Of a stretch of 64,000 nucleotides of DNA, positions 25,015-34,939 are shown piece by piece. Position 1 is the first letter of the stretch. Every line of letters begins with the position of its first letter. This stretch comes from Cyrtodaria siliqua (taxonomy: Eukaryota > Mollusca > Bivalvia > Adapedonta > Hiatellidae): contig JAWPHD010000082.1 of NCBI GenBank assembly GCA_037043455.1, positions 372,001-436,000 of the forward strand, in the 5' to 3' direction. The position numbers were made by a program, and so were the translations under genes. The notes beneath the pieces were generated by a model, which was given only the letters and a program-made list of their open reading frames with translations, did not search any database and was not told the DNA's origin.

Positions 25015-25445
25015 AACAAGAAATGTCACTGTAAGTGACAAATGCCCCCGAAGTGGTTCTGACCTTTAACCTCTAATTTCTCTAATAAAATGTGACCTTG
25101 ACCTTGTAGTCACGACCTGGATTTTGCACGCGACAAGTCGTCTTGTTGTGGTGAGAACTTGTGCCAAGTTATCGAAAATCCATCCATGAATGTCAGAGTT
25201 ATTAACTGGACACTAAAGCACTTCTTTTTGACCTTTGACATCTAAGTCTAACCTTGATCTTGGACCCACAGGCCTGGAATTGCATGCGATACATCGTCTT
25301 GTAGTGAACACTTGTGCCAAGTTATTTGAAAATCCGTCCAGGAATGTCAGAGTAAGTGTCCGGACACGATTGTACGGACGGACGGACGGACGGACCGACA
25401 GTGCGACTACTATATGCCGATGGTCACACTTTTAAAAGCCGGTCA
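25015..25445 (+). repeat. widespread mollusc dispersed repeat with GGAC tail
   Basis: Two related halves each contain 'tgaccttgacctt' or 'taaccttgatcttgga', 'cttgtgccaagttat' and 'aatgtcagagt' (25090-25205 and 25245-25355). They end at (GGAC)n, 25376-25398, and a 3' segment 'tatatgccgatggtcacac'. I recognise this architecture as a repeat common in bivalve genomes. The short frame through it is not a gene. Confidence 0.7.
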
Positions 25446-25556
25446 AATACTGTGCAACAATTATCCTATCCGTGAGTAATTTTCTAGATCTGAAAATGTA
25501 CATAACCTAGCAATAAGACAACTAGTAATTTACCATAACTAAAGTCAGAATATTCT

Positions 25557-25643
25557 TATATATACGTTTTATTGGGGTTCTGGCTCAAATCCCTAGTTTC
25601 ACTCGTGATTTGATCCAAAACGCCCCATAAAACATATATATGA
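25557..25643. mobile_element. short imperfect palindrome (foldback)
   Basis: The left arm tatatacgttttattggggt then tctggctcaaatc (to about 25591) pairs with the right arm gatttgatccaaaacgcccc then ataaaacatatata (from about 25608), with a ~15-bp loop. It may be a minimal MITE. No target duplication was identified. Confidence 0.55.
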
Positions 25644-25815
25644 TTTGTTATCAGAATTCCAACCAAAGCAACGAATAAACATGAAATCAACAAAAATATA
25701 ATTGTCAAGGATTTTCTAGGAGAGAATCATATAGTCAGATTCTCCGAGTTTCCAGAAAATTAAGAACTATACAGAGGTGTTGGATCATTCTCAAACACAT
25801 TACTAAAACAATGAA

Positions 25816-26415
25816 TTACACACTATTTAGACTTTTTTGTAAGGTTACCATTGCTTCCTTTCTTCCCTGTTCCACTAGTTGTTTTTTTTGAACTTCACTA
25901 ATTTCAAGTTTCCTTTGTTTTGATGTCCTGTTTCAAACTATAATATTTATCCAACTCATCCAAAACCAACTTAAACACTTGCTCAGATATCTGTGCATCA
26001 CTCAATGCTTTCGATATCAAATTGTTTATGCTATTCAACTTAGACTCTGCCAAAGTTTTTATTTCATAATATTTCTGAGCCTTTGTATTAAGCCTGCGTC
26101 TGATAAACTTAATACAAGCACCTGTAGTCCCACATACTATTGCTGCTATTTCCAAAGGTAACACAACTGGAACAATAAATCCAACACCAGCCATAATAAC
26201 TCTTGCAGATATTAAAGTAGTGTCAATTCCATCTGTGATACTAATACCACGTTTATATTTTTTATAAAGGGACTTGCTTATATCTCGCTCTGTAATTAAC
26301 TTCTATACAATCTCTGAAATCTTTTGGAATCTATAATTCTGTCCGTCTTCTACTGGCAACTCAGGATATAAAATTGGTGCTGTCGGTTGATTCTTTTTTT
26401 TAAAAATAAGAACAT
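25816..26415 (-). pseudogene. virus-like element gene 1: membrane-segment plus coiled-coil protein, decayed
   Basis: The leftmost of three leftward genes. A plausible ATG lies at 26415, 6 bp after the stop of the gene upstream. The frame is then broken at an 8-T homopolymer (26394-26401), carries an in-frame TAG near 26305, and shifts again near 25920; coding-like sequence ends at TAA 25816-25818. The longest intact part (26194-25904) has a hydrophobic stretch (VGFIVPVVLPLEIAAIVCG), a basic turn (FIRRRLN) and a long amphipathic helical region with ISKALSDAQIS, consistent with a membrane-inserting or structural protein. I know similar unnamed proteins from invertebrate genomes but cannot name the family. 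It is a relic of a virus-like mobile element. Confidence 0.55.
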
Positions 26416-26421
26416 ATAAAA

Positions 26422-26903
26422 TTAAATTAATTCAATTAATAATGACGACAGCGTATTCACAACGTTAGCGTTGACAAGCTTGCATACAAAGTTAATGGCA
26501 GAACCAGCACTAATATCTAAAGGTCTATCAAAGTTACCGTGTTTGCGTGGGGTGGTGTTAAGCGTTATACCATAATTTGGGTGGTTCTTCAACACCATTG
26601 ACAGAGACCACTACAGACACATCACCTTTTATTCGTTCAATTGCTTAACCTATTCTCATAATACGCCCACGGTGTGTCATTACATACCCCACATTCGTTT
26701 CTCCTCCACCATTATCAAATGAGAGTACTTTACCCAATGTATGTGGACCCTTAGTCTCCGCAAATAGTGTAATAATCCCATATTTAAGATTATCAACTTT
26801 ACCTCTCATTTGTTCGCTTATATAAATCTCGTACATGATTAGTTAAAGTCTTTAAGTCTCCTCTTTTCTCAATGTTTGTTTCACTTACCCCAGAAATACT
26901 CAT
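26422..26903 (-). pseudogene. virus-like element gene 2: beta-rich, fibre-like protein, decayed
   Basis: ATG at 26903 opens MSISGVSETNIEKRGDLKTL and reads through a helical, charged N-terminal part. The frame shifts near 26815 into a segment reading KYGIITLFAETKGPHTLG, meets an in-frame TAA at 26645-26647, and shifts again near 26555. The last part contains SAGSAINFVCKLVNANVVN and stops at 26422-26424. The layout (charged helical start, then a Gly/Thr/Val beta-rich end) recalls trimeric fibre or spike proteins, but that is inference. It starts 31 bp after the end of gene 3 and ends 6 bp before gene 1, so packing is virus-like. Confidence 0.5.
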
Positions 26904-26933
26904 TGTTTTTTATAAAAAAAACATATATAATTT

Positions 26934-27555
26934 TTAAATAAATTCTAAAACGCAACTCATAGTTAAGTCGTGATTATCTATATTTTTGTCATGCTCATCT
27001 CTGTATTCAATTCAGTAATTGCATCATTTGAAAGACAGCGATATTCTTCAGGATAAAAACGTGTATATACAATATCCCCAAACTGCTTATTTACCACAGG
27101 TATAACCCCTAAAATAGTGCTTGGTACACCATTGAAATAATTACTACTCGTATTAACTTAGATGAACATATAGCTGTTTATAAGGAGCTAAATCAATTAA
27201 TTGTTTTCCAATATGAGTACCTTTCGACCATCCCCTGTCCTTGAATCCCAGCATTTCTGAAAGACCGCTTGATAATCGTGTATCTGTTAGCTTCTTTAAA
27301 GAGGCTATACCATTCTGCGCATCAATGGTTAGGATAATATTAAGCCCTTCAAATATATCTGCCAACTGTTGAAAGTTATAATGTCCAGCTGGTATACGAT
27401 ATGTATGGTCTGGTGTTTTGCTCTTTATGACTTCATTATTAATATTATAGCAGCCGATAGTGTATGTAAAACTCTTTAATCCAACGCGCTTAGCTCCATC
27501 TCTATTATCGATATACTGTTGTAAATTAATAGAGTTGTCTATTTTTGAAATTGTG
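26934..27555 (-). pseudogene. virus-like element gene 3: putative structural protein, decayed
   Basis: Open reading begins near 27555 (TISKIDNSINLQQYIDN) without a clear ATG and runs to 27153. It includes YRIPAGHYNFQQLADIF and GWSKGTHIGKQLIDLAPYK. After a frameshift near 27150 it continues with SNYFNGVPSTILGVIPVV, and after another near 26965 ends at TAA 26934-26936. The Pro/Gly/aromatic spacing and predicted beta character fit a single-domain capsid-associated or spike-base protein, but I cannot prove homology by eye. It is transcribed away from gene 4, sharing the AT-rich centre at 27556-27601. Confidence 0.5.
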
Positions 27556-27601
27556 TGAAACTTTTTTTTTAAATATATATAAAATAAAAATAAAAATAAA
27601 A
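27556..27601. promoter_or_regulatory. possible divergent promoter of the virus-like gene block
   Basis: The 46-bp gap between leftward gene 3 and rightward gene 4 is almost pure A/T, with a TATA-like tatatataaaataaaa (27575-27590) and (aaaaat)n. Its position between divergent genes suggests a shared promoter. There is no experimental support. Confidence 0.3.
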
Positions 27602-28208
27602 ATGATTTCTAAAGAATTCAAATATAGTTCAGATTCTCACTATGCCCATTCAAGTACTTTCAGCAAGAAAGTGATAGATATAATAAATCAAAACATAGTT
27701 ATTACATCAGACGGTAAAGGCTTTAAGGCATCTTTGAAAAATACACACTCCCATACGTCAGATCAGATGCTATAGTCCAACGCTGGATAACAGATTGGAT
27801 GTCATTTTGGCAGAACCAGTTGAATTTTGCCATTTGGTGCGCGACAACTGGGTGTGGCATTGATTTCAAAAATTATCTGAAAGCTGATGCCCTGGTTGGT
27901 TCGTTATTTCGATTTCATGTCTATTACCAAGTTAGAAGAATATTATTTGAGATGAGTGTAGCAATGCCGCAAGACTCAAATTGGAATGCGTTTAATAACA
28001 CATGTAACACGAGAGAATATGCAAGGAGTTCAACGTTGATATTCATGCTGACTGGAGACAGAAACAAAGCTATAATGATGGTCCCGGAACAATTTATAAT
28101 TACTGGACTAATCTTGGTTATCATCCTTTAAACCCTATAAAATTTATATACGACTACGAAAAGATGAGTTTTACAGTCTATGACATCAGTTGCTTTAGTT
28201 TCACGTGA
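27602..28208 (+). pseudogene. virus-like element gene 4: N-terminal part of a large structural-type protein, decayed
   Basis: ATG at 27602 opens MISKEFKYSSDSHYAHSSTF. The frame ends at 27773-27775, with coding-like sequence continuing one frame over from about 27752 (QRWITDWMSFWQNQLNFAIW, FHVYYQVRRILFEMSVAMPQ). A second shift near 28025 leads to HADWRQKQSYNDGPGTIYNY, WTNLGYHPL and a stop at 28206-28208. The rich Trp/Tyr/Asn content and the adjacency to genes 1-3 suggest a major structural protein whose C-terminal part is missing. Resemblance to unnamed proteins of virus-like elements in other invertebrates is from general recognition only. No polymerase, integrase or ATPase sequence was found nearby. 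Confidence 0.5.
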
Positions 28209-28489
28209 AATGTGAACGTGCATACATTCATCAACATCTTATCTAAAGGACTATAAGCCCTCCATTTTTAAAATACAATTAAAATGGTTTTAAGTTCAAG
28301 TGTTTTATTAATATACAAGAGTTGTCGTTCTTGGTAATTCCCGCTCTTCCTTTTTTTATGAGGCACGTGAGTAGAATTACGTCACGTACACTAAACAAAA
28401 TTTCTAAGTATCAACTTTTGTATCTTAACTAATTTTCTTATTTTACATTTATTTTAGAATAGATCTGTGATAAATATTTTGTTTTGACC

Positions 28490-28990
28490 CATAGTTTTTA
28501 AAACATTTATTTTTTGTTTAAATTGTTACATCTTTTGAGAGTTACCCTCCCTTTATATGAAAACATGAAATGTGCTGATAAAACACATAACATGAGTCAA
28601 AAGTCGCTTAAAGATATAAAATTCTTAAAATTGGTATGAAATAATAGAAAAAAAAACATAACAAATTGACCCGTTTATCGCAGATTTTCCGTCCATACAA
28701 AAATTAAATATGGATAATCTTAAATTACCTCCCTTTAAATTGAATATTTTTGAAATTCAAGTAACTCTAATTCAGCGTTAACATTAAATATTTCGAAAAT
28801 TTATTTTGCAAACGCATTTGTAATGGAAATGCTAGTAAAACATGATGTCAAAATAATTTTAACTGGCATATTTTAGAATTAGGAACATCGAAAGCTTCAC
28901 TATTCGAAGTACTTAATAAAATCCTATATACCCAGTTGTATAAGTGTTATAACTTATTTCTAAGAAAACGCATTCACTTAAAAGTTTTAA
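28490..28990 (+). mobile_element. dispersed element C, copy 1
   Basis: Blocks 'tgttacatcttttgagagtt', 'accctccctttatatgaaaa', 'gtgctgataaaacacat' and 'ttcagcgttaacattaaata', then 'atacccagttgtataagtgt', recur in reverse complement at 41485-41940. There are no ORFs or obvious terminal repeats. Confidence 0.8.
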
Positions 28991-29902
28991 AATATGTTCA
29001 TGCAATCAGAGCAGAGGATTGACACTCGTTATTTTGCAGTTTAACCGTATCTCTAATCAAGCTGAAAATACACAAAACAATGACAATATTATTGACATAT
29101 TCTTAGGTTGATAGCAATTTGGTTTAATGTATTGATAAATGAATCAGTGGAGATTTTGTTTTACGTCGGCGTTTGACATGTTAGGAGGTTTGTCTTCGAA
29201 GATTAGATTTTCGACGTGTCTGTGGTTGTTTCTATAACGATAACTTTTGTTTAAAGATGTCGTGGCTGAAATGAATAAAGATGTATTCATTTGTTCTGCA
29301 TTTTGACTTATTCCTCGCGTGAAATTGTGTTCTAACTGTGTAGGTCAGCATTTCGGTTGGCTAACATTTTGCATGAGTTTGCTTTGTTCTTAGCACTTAA
29401 CTACCAACACAACCAAGAGAGATTGACATACAGAGAGTGAGTTATAAGGCTAATTTCTCTTTTCATACTTTTTCGTTCCCATAGAATGGTAAGCAATAAA
29501 ATGTAAGTATTTTTGTTTTCTTAAGAGGTCATGTTTTTCATAAATAACAGGTTAGGAACGACAACTATGACGCACATTTTAATAGATAAACAACAAAGTT
29601 TAATAACAATAATGATGTATAATTGATTGTATTTATTTGTATTGATCTGTATTTGATTAAAGACTACAGTAACAGTTTATGTTAAACTATGTGAAACTAT
29701 ACTAAGGATGTTTATTTTGTTTATTGAGAGAGCCTAGACTGCATTTGGTCTATCTTTCACACTACACCATAGGCAAATATTAGATACATATGTATATATT
29801 GGTGACTGATCGGACTCCGAAGGTTGAAAGTCCTATTTACCCTATCATATATATGATATTTATTTTATTATACCGAAATCCCAACGGGTCAATGTAAGGC
29901 TC
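28991..29902. other. gene-free spacer
   Basis: No coding frame or repeat was recognised. A pyrimidine-rich tract ending in ccatag at 29484 looks like an acceptor but no open exon follows it. Confidence 0.45.
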
Positions 29903-30235
29903 ATTTCCAGTACATATTTCACTTTGCCGGACATTGTTTTTTTTCCAAATGAATGGAAGTTCTATATCATAATCACATTGGATTCGAAATAGCTTATCTA
30001 AGAAAACAAGAGGTCGTTTATTGAAATTGGTAAAGTACTTTCGAAGTTTTGAGGATTTAAGCAAATACATTTCCAGTATATATTTCACTTTGCCGGATAT
30101 TGTTTTTTTTTCCCCAAATGAATGGAAGTTCTATATCATAATCACATTGGATTCGAAATAGCTTAACTAAGAAAACGAGAGGTCGTTTATTGAAATTGGT
30201 AAAGTACTTTCGAAGTTATGAGGATTTAAGCATAT
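29903..30235 (+). repeat. 166-bp tandem duplication
   Basis: The segment beginning 'tttccagtacatatttcact' recurs 166 bp downstream with a few substitutions and a longer T run, ending 'gaggatttaagcatatag'. A reverse-strand frame (30088-29837) spans the first copy; its second-copy counterpart is not maintained, so I treat it as non-coding. Confidence 0.85.
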
Positions 30236-30654
30236 AGCAATTTCGCCATACCGCGCCAATGACGCCACCGAAACAGCGCACACCAAAACTGCGCATGACT
30301 ATCACCCCGCGATTTACTATGTCAATGCAACATCACTCTCCCGTCAGAAAGTAAGAAATTATACATTGGTGTCTATGGGTATTTAACATATGAGCCATAA
30401 TAGCACATGTTATTACATCATCCCAATTTCGAAGTACAATATTGTCAAAATAGGAAGATTTTTCTTATAATTTATTCACATGCGATCAATACACACATGA
30501 TATACATGGAAAGAATGCACTTGAATTGTAAATTGAAACATTTGGTATGGTGAAACATTCGGATGAACGTTTCATTGGATCGGATTTATAAATTGTTATT
30601 TTATTTGGACTAATAGACATACGTCATGATCAATTAGTTTTATTTTATGCTAAG

Positions 30655-30965
30655 AGGCGTGAAAGGTGTTGCACTTTACATTAACTGTCATGAATAGATT
30701 CAATAAAATCAAATCTGCTACATTGTTTATTTTCTTCCAAGGGCTCCCCTTTTCAGTATGTATTGGCACTCACACAAGCGTTTGTTTAGTGCTGTGTGGC
30801 GGCCGTAAAACGTTGCCCCGACTACAAATCAGTCGTGTTATTACTTACTGGTCTTTTGGGATCATCAAGCCCAATCGTTGTGGCTTTAACAGTCTCATTA
30901 AACCGAATCTGCTACTTTTATCTCTACTTTTATCTCTTGTTTGTGTTTGTTGCTTCCAAGTATTT
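30655..30965 (+). mobile_element. dispersed element B, copy 1
   Basis: It shares 'ttgccccgactacaaatcag', 'gatcatcaagcccaatcgtt' and 'cttgtttgtgtttgttgctt' with 43500-43830, and a short inverted piece with about 47020-47075. The overlapping forward frames here are translations of this repeat. Class unknown. Confidence 0.75.
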
Positions 30966-31980
30966 ATTACTATTCAAAATATTCACTCTATGTGATAACA
31001 CTTCCACAAATAAAGGTGCCATTTGCATTATTTTGACAGGAAAAGTCCGTCCATTCACCAAACTATAGCATTGGGATTATTTTGAAACCACATGACATTG
31101 AATACTATATTTGCTTTGTTCTTTTTACAGTTGTGTAATTTGAAATGTGGGTGAGGTGTTATTTTATTTCGAAATTATGTCTTGTCTGCTTAAGATGCAT
31201 AAATTGCAAATTCTATGAACAAATTTATTTCACGTAAAAATCAAAACAACTTTGGGCAAAATTGTACCGTACGATGTCTGCAATATAAAAATTCCTTCTG
31301 ATATTATGTTGACATCAATAGTGTTCAATTACTGTCATGTACTCTGTGTTGACATTGCTTATGCTTAAAATATGTATTTGGTTAAAAACTTCTCTTACCA
31401 TCCATTTTTGACTTTTTTCAAAGATGGCGAACCAATAGTCCTTAGTTATTGTTTATTGTACACAAAGTTCAAAAATGTGATAAAGAAATAATTTATTGTA
31501 ACCTTAAAGCATCATTTTAATAAATAGTTATGATTTATACAACAAAACTAGCCGAGTTGCCGAGTTTACCAAATTTTTATATTAACAACAATTAAATCGG
31601 ACAGAACAAAAAAGTGATAAGAGTGTATAAATAATGGGAAATAGCAGATGTAATACGCATGAACTAGTTTCAAATCGGATTATTTCCCTTTGAGTAAAAA
31701 CATAATGTGGATAAGCTAGTTTGAGTCTTTAAACTTACGGAACTGTTGGTAAAACTGACGCCTGAACTCCTTCTACGTAAGTTGAAGATTTAACACAGGG
31801 GTTGCCTACGATGTGTACATTATAGCGAAGTGCAGATATTTGTGAAGTATACTTCGCTATAGAATATGTGTGCACCACTTGCCATCTTTCTTAATAAGGT
31901 TAAAACGAATTAATTTGGAGTTGTTGCATGTTTAATCTTGTTTTGAATCTTGTTGAGTAAAGTACATTGTTTTATACGTA
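30966..31980. other. gene-free spacer with small inverted repeat
   Basis: tatagcgaagt at 31821-31831 is inverted as acttcgctata at 31851-31861. A good acceptor-like site (ctttttacag) ends at 31130 but leaves only seven open codons. Nothing else was recognised. Confidence 0.45.
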
Positions 31981-31989
31981 TACCTACTG

Positions 31990-32892
31990 TTCGGCCGCTT
32001 CTTTGAGCCTAAAGTTTTTTGTTTCACATTTAAGACAAAATTCAATTAATCCCTAAATTAGATGTGTTTCAGTTAAACAGACATCTTTAGTGGTAAATAG
32101 AAATACCTTACTTTTCATATGTAAAAGCTGGTTTTGATAGGTCATTTTCAATCCAAAATTCTGTTGCATCATCATTTTGAAAAATATGTTTTTTAGAGTG
32201 TGTTTTATCCAAAAATGGCTATAATGTGTTGGATAAATTTAAATTAAGACACTCTTAAAGTTGTATAGCAAAGTATTAGGGCTACCTGAAGTTATTTGAG
32301 ACTTCTTAATTTTCTTCTGTCCCAGAAGCAAGACATATCCATGGGGAAAAGACCCATCAAAAAATCATTTTTGCTGTACATTATTTCTTTCTCAACCGAT
32401 TTTTAAAAGTAAAGTATTTTTATTTACCACTAATATTTCCAGTTCTGATGATATATAAATATAGATATAAAAATCGAACAGGAAAAGCAGCATTCAAGGA
32501 CGACAATCAACCACAAACACACACAGAAACAAAGAACAAATTTTAAAATGAATAAAAGGTCAATATGCCATCACAAACACAAAAGGGAATAGGGCTACCG
32601 CAATGGAACGGTCAGTGGCAAAAAAGGCCGCTGGGGATTTAAACCAGGTTCTCGGGTGCACCAAATCTCACACTTACCCTACTGTCAACCAATCAAAACG
32701 GGACAGTGTAAATAAAGAAATCCCCGCCATGAACTATTCTCTAACCAACAAGGCAGCATTAAAAGGCAATATAAGTAAAACACAAAGATGCTCGTGTATA
32801 TATAAATACAAAAAAAAACAATAGCAAATTATAATAAAATTGCTAATGTTAATTCCGAAAAACATTTGGCTGAAAAAGCGCCCTCAACAATC
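31990..32892. mobile_element. MITE copy 2, diverged, split by a nested repeat
   Basis: Homologous to the MITE at 23367-23897: left end 'ctgttcggccgcttctttga', inner 'acatctttagtggtaaatag', 'ctcaaccgatttttaaaagt' and right end 'tttggctgaaaaagcgccct' to about 32890. The right arm is separated from the body by a family A copy at 32462-32825. The left flank is TA; the right flank has decayed. Confidence 0.75.
32462..32825 (+). mobile_element. family A copy nested in MITE copy 2 (3' truncated)
   Basis: It starts 'tagatataaaaatcgaacag', contains 'aatggaacggtcagtggca' and 'gggatttaaaccaggttctc', and ends after 'gctcgtgtatatataaatac'. The terminal ~170 bp present in full copies is missing. An open frame at 32603-32824 is repeat translation, not a gene. 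Confidence 0.8.
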
Positions 32893-32899
32893 TTTAAAA

Positions 32900-34300
32900 T
32901 TGGTCACCTCTACAAAATATATATTATGTCTAGGCTACTAGAATAATATGATTTAGAGTATTAGCCAAAGTTCTATGTTTAATGATACAATATAGAAATA
33001 GGGATGTGTGCATTTTTATTAAACCAATCACATACACTCGTGCAGAAAGCAGGTGCATCTATACTTACTGGAATACACGATTAAAAGAGTGTAACTGCAT
33101 TGCAAAATAACATGTCATTTATGTACAATACTATTTTTAAGAAGTATTTTATTTGTAGCTAGAAATCTAGGATACAGCGTATTGGTCTGGCATGTTACAC
33201 AATTAAATTGTATTACGTTAAATATATATGAGCCGCAACACACGAATACGTCCCTTCAGACAAAATTTTGACTTTTTATATTTTTTGATGTTTATGAAAC
33301 ACGGTGATTTTCTCTTAAAAATCTCTTTATTTGATGTTGATATCTTAATTAAAAATGATTTTATCTCAATTTGAAAATTAAAGATTGTATTATTAACCGT
33401 TAATTTTAACGTTGATGTCGGCGTCTTGGACGACGTCGTTGATTAAATAACAACAAAAAACATAAACAATTACCATATTTTCTATAGCATCAACTATTTA
33501 TATCAAGAAAACAATATTCCCTATGATATAATAATTAAGTAAAACACGGAAGTGACGAGAATTTTGATTAGTAATTAATTGATTACCGGCTGACGTCATA
33601 AATTGTTACTTTATGACGTTGTCGTCTAAACGTCCGAAGGCTCAATTATTTCTACATTCTTATTTGTTTTTTAATAAATGTTCTTGCCTACATTTTAGTA
33701 TTGATTCAGGTTCAAATGCTTTTTATATCCGCACTTTTTAAAGAAAACGCAGTTTTACCCGTCCGTCAGTCTGCAGTTCGTCTTTCATTCCGCTCGTCCG
33801 CCCGTCCGCAATTCATCATTTGGTTGTATTCGTAACCTGAACTCCTCCTTCATTTGTTATAGAATTGTGTTAATATTTGGCATAAAGCATGCCTAGATGA
33901 CAACAAACGTTTCGGATCCAAGACCTGTCGAAAACGAACATTGAACCCGCGATTTAAATATATTTTAATGAAATTTATATCATGCTATGACTAATGACAG
34001 ATGCTTTGTCATCTGTAGACATAATATATTTAATTGATGTGACCCGTGACTTGACTGGGTTAATATTCACGCAAGTACGTTATGAATGTACTTTTAGTAT
34101 AGCTCGATCATGGTATCGAAACAGGTACATTAAAGGGACACACGGTAAGTGTTTGATAGGGGTGTCTCGATTTATATATATAGTATCATTTGTACTTTTA
34201 CCCTGGTTACATTTAAATGAATCAGATTTTACGTATTCACTATTTTGTCTTATTATACTATAAGTTGTAATGTATTATTGGTACAATAATATCAAAAATT
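32900..34300. other. gene-poor spacer
   Basis: 33540-33640 has several gacgtc/tgacgt motifs and 33760-33810 has a (ccgtccg)-rich patch. The open frame at 33994-34263 is hydrophobic and AT-driven, without recognisable domains, so I do not call it a gene. Confidence 0.4.
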
Positions 34301-34309
34301 AATAATATG

Positions 34310-34938
34310 CAAAAATAAATTGCTTAATACTTATAATTAATATTAATGATTGAACAAATGCAAGTTATGCAGAAAAACTAGCGGGACGCCGTGAGTTTTT
34401 AAAAATTAAAGATTGCCATGTGTCCCTATAAGTACTAGATATACTGCACTCCCTGGTGACTGATGATGTCCAAGCGGACATCTAATGACCGATATCTTTG
34501 GCCAATAGCTTAAACTAATTATTCCATAACTATATTACATCGATTTTATTATTCACCGACCGGGAGCCGTTGTATTATATGCGTGCTTATGTTTGATAAG
34601 TGCACCGGAAGGAGAAGTTATTATTGGAGAACAATTTATATGTACCTACTTTACTAATTTTAGCAGATAGCCTGGTGATGTCAGGTAAAGAAGAACAAAT
34701 AACAGCCCAAGTCCGTTGTTCAATACCTCTCCGGGCAACTATTTTGTTGTAAAACATATTCTGTTATTTTACGCACCGACTAATATACTGACTTTTAGAT
34801 GTTCATCAAAATGAAACTACTTCAACCGTGACTCATTTATATTCATGAATTAGCACCAATTGGAGTAGGGTTCTGCAGCTAAAATCTACACATATGGTAC
34901 CAAATATTAAATAAAAGTATGGTTAGTGTAGTATACGC
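34310..34938. mobile_element. dispersed element D, copy 1
   Basis: Blocks 'attgaacaaatgcaagttat', 'gggacgccgtgag', 'ccgttgttcaatac' and 'gatgttcatcaaaatgaaac' then 'acacatatggtaccaaatat' occur in the same order at 48770-50250, where extra sequence separates them. Class unknown. Confidence 0.65.
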
Positions 34939-34939
34939 T

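Noticed and set aside
29837..30088. 83-residue reverse ORF
   Set aside because: It spans a 166-bp tandem duplication whose second copy does not keep the frame, and it shows no recognisable domain.
31131..31154. Terminal mini-exon LCNLKCG after a good acceptor
   Set aside because: Only seven codons; too short to separate from chance.
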